This document shows positions 56,720-64,000 of a DNA stretch of 64,000 nt, piece by piece. The stretch comes from Zygnema cylindricum (lineage: Eukaryota; Streptophyta; Zygnematophyceae; Zygnematales; Zygnemataceae). Position 1 is the stretch's first letter. Each line of letters begins with the position of its first letter. Both the position numbers and the translations under genes were made by a program. The stretch spans positions 188,001-252,000 of the forward strand of contig JBBHKE010002644.1 in NCBI GenBank assembly GCA_037447655.1. Direction: 5' to 3'. The notes beneath the pieces are model-generated. The model was given only the letters and a program-made list of their open reading frames with translations. It searched no databases and was not told where the DNA came from.

Positions 56720-57816
56720 TGTTGAAATTTATGTATTTTCTAGGTCTGTATTGGAAAAATTCATAGTGTGTTGAAAAAAGGTAATTTATAGTTCACTTCT
56801 ATATTTTAGTTAGAATGTAAAGAGAGAGAAAGAGAGGACCAAAGGCAGGCCATGGCTGCTGCGTCATTTAGAAGGAGGCAGAATGAATTAGGAGGTATTT
56901 TACTAGTTTTAGCAAAATACTGTATCTGGCCGGATTTGAACCGGGGTCTGCAGAATACGATGTAGACCCACGCCTTATCCATTAAGGCACTAACGAAACG
57001 ATATACGTGACATTTTTTACACATATATATCTATTGATCTAAAAGACTAATTCGCAGCAGACTAACGAAAACGCGCATTAATCAATTCATGCATGGAAGC
57101 CAATCGAAGCCGTATAAATACAACTGATCGGACAGCCAACATTACAGCCGCCACCAACAATAATCTTTCGGATGCCTTTGAGGGTAGCGTCATGCGGTGC
57201 CACGTGGCGCCACATTATTTGATACCGGAGAAGATAGGAGGAGGAACCATGGCTCCCGATTTGGCAAATGTCACCTTGTAGACCATGTCGTACAATGGCC
57301 GTACAATAAGTACATCGCCTATCGTACCTTCTTGTACTATATAGTGTTCCTATTGGACTAGGGTTTAGTAGTAGGTAGTCGTGAGTAGGCAGATCAAGAC
57401 TTAGTGATATATAGGTACCTCTCTCTAAGAGAGCTTGTAACTATAAAGGTCATGTTTGACCAACCATAACTTAATGCTCGGGTGAGCAAATTCAGTGATT
57501 CTTTTTGCTGCGGACTCAGGGGAGTCCAAGCTACACAGAGGTGTAGTCGGTCAGAGTCTTTGCGCGCTAGGGTGTCACTTATTCAGTGGGAAAGTCAAAG
57601 TGGGGAATATTGTCCAAAACACATATTCAAGCTTTGCATTCTGTGGTGGAACTGAGCATACAGAAGGTCTTCTCTTCACAACGGTGAAGGTGTATTGGGG
57701 TTCTGATTGTCAAGGGATCATTCATTTGGGTTTATATCAACTTGGAGTCGGCATCACCTCGATTAGCTTCTTTTGGATCTGCGAATTCTGTGGGCAATGG
57801 AGCCCATAGAATTTCA
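56720..57816 (+). repeat. 5' LTR of copia C
   Basis: It starts TGTTGAAATT and ends GAATTTCA, and is nearly identical to 59773-60868. Hairpins GGACTC-AGGG-GAGTCC (57512-57527) and CTACAC-AGAG-GTGTAG (57531-57546) correspond to those in LTRs A, D and E. A GCCGTACAATAAGTAC block (about 57298) is the GTAC motif. Confidence 0.92.
56910..56996 (-). other. tRNA-like Pol III unit in the 5' LTR of C (antisense)
   Basis: On the minus strand the A box with D-arm reads GCCT-TAATGGATA-AGGC (about 56972-56988). It is followed by a GGGTCT/AGACCC arm and a perfect B box, GGTTCAAATCC (56932-56942), in a CCGG-closed T arm. A TTTT run (56914-56917, complement) follows. The D arm is like tRNA-Arg. The acceptor stem is lost. 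Confidence 0.7.
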
Positions 57817-58716
57817 GTACCCATATTTAATGGAATAGGCTTCATATATTGGGAAAGTATAATGACAGGGGCTCCATGTGAAAATAGGTTATGGGGGATA
57901 GTAAGTGGACGAGTGAGGCGTCCATCCAAATCAACCGTTCCTCCAGGGTTTGGGGGAAGCAAGTTTGCTAGAAAAACAAATCCTGCTCCACAGGAGAATT
58001 TGGAGAATGGGGAGAGCATTGTGATAGACAAACGGAAAGATAAGAAAACAGTTACAGTGATTGAACACCTATCGCAACCGGTTTAGCGTTCATGTCACAT
58101 ATTCGAAGGAATGAGGAGAATGATTTTGATACTTGGGACTACAACAATATAGCGGCAAAACACTTCATTCTCCGCCATCTTACTCAAGGACTTGCATCTC
58201 CTCATTAGTAGGTGGAAAAGGCATCCCATCTATGGATTGCCCTCATAGAGATGTACCAGAGTGGTAGTATTCAGCAGCTACAATTGACTAATTAAAAAAT
58301 AGATGCATATGCATACAAAGGGGGGGAAATGCTGGACTTTTGTAATGAACTTGCAACCCTTTTCATGGAACTAGAGAGTGCTGGTCAGGAAAAAAACAAA
58401 AAAGATGAAGGTGAACTACATGCTCATGAATTAACCCGATGACTATGGAAACATTGTCAACCGTTTGCAAGATTTGCCGGATTCCTGGTGGATCTAGAAT
58501 TTTGTAGTAGGGATGATTCTCGTTCGAGAGAATCGAATTGAGATCCGAAGGGGAGGGAAGAGTGGACAAGCTTTGGCAACAGGAACTGATTGGAGGTGCA
58601 AGAATCCCAGAAAAATCAGTAGGAAACTATGGAGGAGGACAGAAAACTTAGTTGATGAATCATGACCGAGGGTCTCAAAGGGGTTGTATCTTTTTTGAAA
58701 GAAAGCAAGACACTAT
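57742..58716 (+). pseudogene. Copia C gag N-terminal region
   Basis: The frame 57742-58086 runs from the LTR into VPIFNGIGFIYWES and WGIVSGRVRRP, matching the Gag start of D and E. Later blocks match Gag of E in mixed frames: SHIRRNEEND, YNNIAAKHFILRHLTQGLA, and CNELATLFMELES near 58341-58377. Stops and indels break it. No primer site precedes it. Confidence 0.75.
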
Positions 58717-59733
58717 ATGGTAGAGTGTACTAAGCTAAACGAGCTTTGGTTAAAAGAGGGGCAAACCGGTGGACCCCCAAGAGGAAAGAAAAAGGCCATT
58801 GTGACAAAGGTACATGAGGCAAAATTCGAGGACGAGGACGACGAGCCCTTATTGGATAAGGAGTTGGAGGCGAAAAACGAGGATAAAGTAATCTTAGAGC
58901 TTCTCCACATCGGTAGAATGGAGAGGAGAGAAAAGTACACAGAAATTCCACGAAAGCAACAGTGTGCTTTTAGAGGTATAAGGGAAGTAAAGGGAAGGGA
59001 GGTACTTAAAGGAGTTAGATATGATGTGGATGTCAACGAGTATAAAAAGTCAGATCTAGAATCTCTAATTGAAAAAGGGAAAGATAAATATAATGAGGAT
59101 AATTTCATAGATATTTTGGAAACAAAAAACTGGTTGAAAAGGGAGACTTCAACGAATTCTGAGGAAAGGGGAGAAGTAAATCTAGTGGGGGTTTTAAAAG
59201 ATACGAGAGTAAAGGAATATTTCATGAAAGGTTTAGGGGAGGAGAAATATTTATTGGGGATAAAAATAGAAAGTGACAGCGGAAAGAATTTCAGGGGAGA
59301 GAGTGAGGAAAGTTCAGAAAACGGGGTGAGTATCATGGATAAAAATATGAGTACGGAAGACGTAGATCTTATGAGTGATTTAGTGGGGACACTTGATTTT
59401 TGGGAAAATTTGGGGGGTAATGTATTTGACATCACTAATGGGAGTGATGGCATTTATGAAGGTGGGTTAGCATCTAGGTGTGTGTTGCAGATTGGAGATG
59501 GGGCTCGCTGTTTGAATTGCAAGAGGGAAATTGGATTTGGTGTAGATAGAGAAGAGATGAGGTGGATAAAATTTTGTCTTGAATTTATGAAAAATGGCAT
59601 GCAAAATAAAATGTGTGATGTAATTATTATTTCAGCTCATCTAATACACTTCTTTAAATACGAGGGTATTCACTTAAAATTTTATGAGGAGAAAAGAAAG
59701 AAGAAAAGAAAAAAGAAAAAAAAGGGTGTTTAG
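58717..59733 (+). CDS. Fused gag-tail / RT-RNase H remnant ORF of copia C (338 codons)
   Basis: This frame is open for 338 codons. It starts with the gag tail (VECTKLNEL, then KEGQTGGPPRGKKKA and an acidic linker) and then jumps to pieces matching the RT end (GLGEEKYLLGIKIE) and RNase H (TNGSDGIYEGG, VLQIGDGARC, MCDVIIIS, HFFKYEGIHLKFYEEK). Protease, integrase and the YVDD region are missing, and the RNase H Glu motif is absent. It ends in a Lys/Arg run. The product could bind nucleic acid but would have no enzyme activity. The long open frame in an element that is otherwise broken is odd. Annotated start could be later, for example the Met near 58918. Confidence 0.55.
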   Translation: MVECTKLNELWLKEGQTGGPPRGKKKAIVTKVHEAKFEDEDDEPLLDKELEAKNEDKVILELLHIGRMERREKYTEIPRKQQCAFRGIREVKGREVLKGVRYDVDVNEYKKSDLESLIEKGKDKYNEDNFIDILETKNWLKRETSTNSEERGEVNLVGVLKDTRVKEYFMKGLGEEKYLLGIKIESDSGKNFRGESEESSENGVSIMDKNMSTEDVDLMSDLVGTLDFWENLGGNVFDITNGSDGIYEGGLASRCVLQIGDGARCLNCKREIGFGVDREEMRWIKFCLEFMKNGMQNKMCDVIIISAHLIHFFKYEGIHLKFYEEKRKKKRKKKKKGV

Positions 59734-59772
59734 TGCGAGTTGAAAAGAAAGTAGACTAGAAAATAAGGGGAG

Positions 59773-60868
59773 TGTTGAAATTTATGTATTTTCTAGGTCT
59801 GTATTGGAAAAATTCATAGTGTGTTGAAAAAAGGTAATTTATAGTTCACTTCTATATTTTAGTTAGAATGTAAAGAGAGAGAAAGAGAGGACCAAAGGCA
59901 GGCTATGGCTGCTGCGTCATTTAGAAGGAGGCAGAATGAATTAAGAGGTATTTTACTAGTTTTAGCAAAATACTGTATCTGGCCGGATTTGAACCGGGGT
60001 CTGCAGAATACGATGTAGACCCACGCCTTATCCATTAAGGCACTAACGAAACGATATACGTGACATTTTTTACACATATATATCTATTGATCTAAAAGAC
60101 TAATTCGCAGCAGACTAACGAAAACGCGCATTAATCAATTCATGCATGGAAGCCAATCGAAGCCGTATAAATACAACTGATCGGACAGCCAACATTACAG
60201 CCGCCACCAACAATAAGCTTTCGGAGGCCTTTGAGGGTAGCGTCATGCGGTGCCACGTGGCGCCACATTATTTGATACCGGAGAAGATAGGAGGAGGAAC
60301 CATGGCTCCCGATTTGGCAAATGTCACCTTGTAGACCATGTCGTACAATGGCCGTACAATAAGTACATCGCCTATCGTACCTTCTTGTACTATATAGTGT
60401 TCCTATTGGACTAGGGTTTAGTAGTAGGTAGTCGTGAGTAGGCAGACCAAGACTTAGTGATATTTAGGTACCTCTCTCTAAGAGAGCTTGTAACTATAAA
60501 GGTCAACTTTGACCAGCCATAACTTAATGCTCGGGTGAGCAAATTCAGTGATTCTTTTTGCTGCAGACTCAAGGGAGTCTAAGCTACACAAGGTTGTAGC
60601 CGGTCAGAGTCTTTGCGTGCCATGGTGGCACTTATTTAGTGGGAAAGTCAAAGTGGGGAATATTGTCCAAAACACATATTCAAGCTTTGCATTCTGTGGT
60701 GGAACTGAGCACACAAAAGGTCTTCTCTTCACTAGGGTGAAGGTGTATTGGGGTTTTGATTGTCAAGGATCATTCATTTGGGTTTATATCAACTTGGAGT
60801 CGACACTATCTACATTAGCTTCTTTTGGATCTGTGAATTCTGTGGGCAATGGAGCCCATAGAATTTCA
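59773..60868 (+). repeat. 3' LTR of copia C
   Basis: It follows AAAATAAGGGGAG (59760-59772), the polypurine tract shared with D and E. Hairpins are AGACTC-AAGG-GAGTCT (60565-60580), GCTACA-CAAGGT-TGTAGC (60583-60600) and GTGCCA-TGG-TGGCAC (60617-60631). The first differs from the 5' LTR by a paired G-C to A-T change. Confidence 0.92.
59963..60049 (-). other. tRNA-like Pol III unit in the 3' LTR of C (antisense)
   Basis: It matches the block at 56910-56996, with the B box GGTTCAAATCC at 59985-59995, the same D-arm hairpin and the same downstream T run. Confidence 0.7.
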
Positions 60869-60873
60869 TTAGG

Positions 60874-61708
60874 ATTGTATGATAGAAAGACACGTGGCTT
60901 CTAATCTAGCCGGAGCTAGTCGCCTGACTTTTCGCCCTAAGTGTAATACAACCTGTTTTGGTCTTATGTCCGGATGATAACAATTCCCGACCGTTGATTG
61001 GCTTTTCGTATTGTTTTGACTTTGGCACTGTCGGTAGGACAAACTATGTTTGTATAAGGCACTTGGGGCCGAAGAAGACAGGTTGTTGTTTCAGTTCTGT
61101 CTCCTGAGAAAACCCTAGAAATTCCAGCAAACTTTCTTGTAGAGAAATTTTGTTTTGTATGTGATTGTGACCCTATTGCCATCTTGGTTTGCATCCTTCC
61201 TTTGTAGAAATCGTAGTCCGGTTGGGTGGTTGGCACTACTTGTCCTGTTTTGGGCGATTTGGGGACTGGTGTTTGCTGGAAAACAAGAAGGGTCTTGCTG
61301 GTTCCGGGTCGCGGAAACCGAGGAGTTAAAGAGGCCTTACCTGTTCTGGGGTTTTCAAGGGAGAATTTCGTCTCCTTTTGTTGTCCGCGTTACGTTTTGG
61401 GGGTAGGTTGAGCTCGCTTGCTATTATTCCACATTCTAACTTTATTCACTATTTTTCTAAAGGCAAATTGATAATGTTAATTCAGAGACAACAGTTTTAT
61501 ATTTGTATCGTTTCATTTTTCTGAGTGGAAGCATCTTGGTTCTCTCTTTGGGTAGTCCTTTTTGGGGCTCTGGTTGGGTTTCTTCCGGGGTCGATTACCA
61601 GAATCTTTTGTACCAGAATAGTGGATTTTGAGAGGATTTTTGTTAGGCTTTCAACAGACCGTCACATTACTAAAAGAGGTACTATTACTCAGACAAATTA
61701 TAAAGGTA
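60874..61708. other. Unassigned sequence between copia C and copia I
   Basis: No coding frame is supported. It may be the continuation of whatever copia C inserted into, possibly the LTR or flank of gypsy F. At 61652-61665 CAACAGACCGTCAC forms an exact inverted pair with 61716-61729, which lies in the end of copia I. Confidence 0.4.
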
Positions 61709-63136
61709 TTATTTCGTGACGGTCTGTTGAGGCGAAGTAACCTCCAAAGGACGTGGAAATAAATTTGTCAATCGAAGGACCGAAGCATCATCGGTGACAG
61801 GTCGAACAAGAAAATATGTCGTGTCCAGGACCGTCGCGTCACCAGCGACAGGTCGTACATGAGTAAAATTTGTCGCGTCCAAGTTCATAGCCTCACCAGT
61901 GACAGGTCGTACAGCAGTGAAATTTGTCGCGTCCAGGACCGTCGCGTCACCAGCGACATGTCGTACAGCAGTAGGATAATTTGTCGCGTCCAGGTGTGTC
62001 GCGTCATCAGCGACAGATTGTACAGTACCAGAAATCGTGGAGCGCACTTGGGAAAATTTATTGCCGGAATTGGAGGAAGAGACAAAATCTGTGGAAAGAG
62101 TAAGATCTGTAGAAATAGGGGAAATGTGAGGGTGTAAAGGGGGCGTATTTTGCGATGGGATTAAAGGGGGTGTGAGCAAGGTGGTATTAGAATTAGAGAT
62201 GTCAGTTTCATAAGGAAGGAATAAACTGGGTAGAGGAGTGATGGGGAAATCGGGTACAAATGTACGTATAAGAGGAGTCTCATGAAAAATAACGTCACGA
62301 GTGGTGATAATGCGGTGAGAAGTCGGACACCAAATACAATATATTTTGGAATTCGGGGAGTATCCCACAAAAATTACTCGCATAGCTCGAGGACCTAATT
62401 TACCATTGGAATGGGGAAGGATTTTGAAGTATGCTTTGCACCCAAAAATGCGAAAATGGGAGACATCGGGTTTAGTTCCATGCCATGCTTCAAAAGGAGT
62501 TTTGTTAGAGAGAGAAGAGGTACGAGAGCGATTACGAATATAAGAGGAATTTAGCAAGGCTTCCGCCCAAAAGTGGAAAGGTAAAGAGGCAAAATGGAGA
62601 AGAGAGCGAGACATGTCAATGAGAGTGCGATTGAGACGTTCGGCATCACCATTTTGTTGAGGAGAATGAGGAGAAGTTTTGTGATGAATAATACCATGTG
62701 TGAGTAAAAACTCGGAAAACTCATTGGAAACAAATTCTCCCCCATTATCCGTGCGAATTGTTTTGATGCGATACAACAAGTGATTTTCGACAAGCGCCTT
62801 AAAATGTTGGAAATGGGTAAAAACCTCAGATTTATGATGCATAAAATAAACATGTGTAAAGCGAGAGAAATCATCAATAAAAGTAAGAAAATAAGATGCG
62901 CCACTAAGGCTTGGAATGGGAATAGGACCGCATACATCACTATGAATGAGATCAAGGGGAGCCAAAGAGCGAGAAGTAGAAGAAGAAAATGGTAAGCGAG
63001 GCATTTTTCCAAGAATACAACCATGACAAAAGTCAATCTTGTTTTCATTAAAAATATCCATGCCATTTACAAGCCCTTTTCCAAGGGAAGCTAGACTAGC
63101 ACCATTAAGATGACCGTATTGAAGATGCCATGTCAA
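61709..63136 (-). pseudogene. Copia I integrase, long open frame
   Basis: A 475-codon stretch starts TWHLQYGHLNGASLASL (the gag-pre-integrase His residues), then CHGCILGKM (Cys pair). The core follows: TFIDDFSRFTHVYF, IRTDNGGEFVSNEF and HSPQQNGDAERLNRTL, so the D, D, E residues are intact, then HFRIFGCKAYF. After residue 340 an 18-residue repeat (VAGDATVLDATNFT-type) occurs about five times and the frame stops at 61709 without any RT. Upstream the same frame reaches the protease with one TAG (63182-63184) between. This lineage differs from A, C, D and E. The missing RT and the repeated tail mark it as truncated. Confidence 0.85.
61795..62040 (-). repeat. Coding minisatellite in copia I
   Basis: Units of about 54 bases built on GTCGCGTCCAGGACCGTC and ACCAGCGACAGGTCGTAC words repeat about five times. 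They encode the VRPVAGDATVLDATNF-type repeat in frame. Confidence 0.8.
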
Positions 63137-63181
63137 AAAAGAGGAAGAAGAAAGAGAATGAGCTACAAAAGCATGAACAAT

Positions 63182-63968
63182 CTAATTAAAAAAATTTAAA
63201 AGATATAAGTTGCCCATTCTAGTCCCACTACCAATGAGATCTTTTGAGGAGGAAAATAATTGAACGTGGGATTCAGTGATGACACCAAAATTCCCATGGC
63301 GCAAGGCCGAACTAGCCGAAAAAAGATTTTTTTTGAGGTCAGGTACGAAATAAACTTTGTCCAATATGATTGGATAAGAGGCGTGCAAACCGGATTTAAT
63401 ATGCACCTGTCCAAAAAGAGTGGTGGTTAGAATCATATTATTACCCAAATAAATACGTAGAGGAATGGAAAGGGGAACCATATTAAGCATTATATCAAGC
63501 TGACAACACATGTGATGAGAAGCGCCTGAGTCAATTAGCCAATCAGAAGGATTACCTGATTGCGAAAATGCGTACCCATAGTCCACGGAGGGAAGTGGGG
63601 GAGGTATATTTGGGACAGGTACAATTGCAGGTGACGCAGACCCAATATTTTGGGTGGACGTGGGAAAAACATCCGGTGAAACCGACGGATCTGAAAGGGG
63701 AATAGTAAAAAGGAGGAGTCGTATACCACGGTGGCGGTGGGCCGTACGGCAAATTGAAGTCGATCGCCGCGTGCGCCGCATGACCAGGTGGCGGTGGATA
63801 GGCGTGGGGATACGACATGGACTTTGGATTTGGATTTGGTGTAGAAAGTCCTCGTGGTCCCCCAGTCGTACGGTCTTTTTCGCGTTTCCTAGCCAATGCA
63901 GGGCACGCGTTGATGACGTGGTCACGCTCTTTGCAGTACTTGCAAAAAAATTGAGATCCTGCAATCAT
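63182..63968 (-). pseudogene. Copia I gag end and protease
   Basis: Near the window edge a zinc knuckle, CKYCKERDHVINAC (CX2CX4HX4C), is followed by a Pro/Tyr-rich stretch in one frame. After a one-base shift near 63710 the sequence goes on with WLIDSGASHHMC (protease active site D-S-G), LGNNMILTT and KVYFVPDLKKNLFSASS. A single TAG (63182-63184) separates it from the integrase. The rest of gag lies right of the window. Confidence 0.82.
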
Positions 63969-64000
63969 CGGAGGTTTCTTGGGAGAAGAGACAAAAAGCG

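Larger units (their letters stand above)
56720..60868 (+). mobile_element. Compact non-autonomous copia derivative C
   Basis: Two LTRs of about 1.1 kb bound an internal region of only 1956 bases holding gag remnants and one long fused frame; protease, integrase and the RT core are missing. The flanks TCAGG (56715-56719) and TTAGG (60869-60873) agree at 4 of 5. The primer-binding segment of D and E (about 22 bases) is absent: the LTR end ATTTCA is joined to the GTACC start of gag. The LTRs are very similar, which suggests a recent insertion. Confidence 0.85.

Noticed and set aside
56910-57000. Functional tRNA gene
   Set aside because: The D-arm and T-arm fit, but no 7-bp acceptor stem or clear anticodon loop is present, and the block repeats with the LTR.

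Overview
The window is a repeat-dense stretch of a eukaryotic nuclear genome. It has introns, long AT-rich non-coding tracts, nested transposons with target-site duplications (TSDs), and no operon-like gene packing. A green alga, probably a streptophyte (charophyte), is the best guess. The evidence is a family of (Ser)Pro-rich cell-wall/ECM glycoprotein genes, a Ty3/gypsy element carrying a cytosine-5 DNA methyltransferase (reported in charophytes and dinoflagellates), copia elements primed by a plant-type initiator tRNA-Met fragment, and SBP-box-like TCCGTACAA sites in LTRs. The species cannot be fixed from the sequence.

Host genes are few. There are three related copies of a two-exon hydroxyproline-rich (pherophorin/extensin-like) secreted glycoprotein. 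One is complete on the minus strand (8976-10644), one is complete on the plus strand (32610-34451), and one is a promoter plus exon 1 fragment (34975-36463) split by a hAT-like MITE. A 521-codon disordered protein lies at 13574-15139 (minus), and a doubtful short secreted ORF faces it.

The rest is mobile DNA. 1-5.7 kb: a copia LTR (A) next to a degenerate copia (H), whose LTR holds a Harbinger-like MITE. 15.8-17.4 kb: small MITEs, one an almost perfect 386-bp hairpin. 17.9-25.8 kb: a three-level nest with a MULE-like fold-back (9-bp TSD), a Harbinger-like MITE (TAA TSD) and a full copia (D). 25.9-31.6 kb: GTAC-rich and fold-back repeats, hAT-like and Harbinger-like MITEs. 37-38.7 kb: two more MITEs. 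39-41 kb: a non-LTR retroelement with a C-terminal endonuclease-like domain. 41.2-42.2 kb: copia remnants (G). 42.2-56.7 kb: a gypsy element (F) with gag, protease, DNA methyltransferase, RT, RNase H, integrase and a terminal PHD-type zinc finger. F is interrupted by a complete copia (E, perfect 5-bp TSD) and by a putative solo LTR. 56.7-60.9 kb: a compact copia derivative (C) with an open fused ORF. 61.7-64 kb: gag-protease-integrase of another copia lineage (I).

The most striking structure is shared by the LTRs of copia families A, C, D and E. Each has an antisense tRNA-like block with A box, B box and T-run at a fixed LTR position, and each has a downstream cluster of small hairpins whose stems covary between families. 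D and E also start gag inside the LTR and carry, inside gag, a primer-binding site matching the anticodon arm of initiator tRNA-Met (half-tRNA priming).
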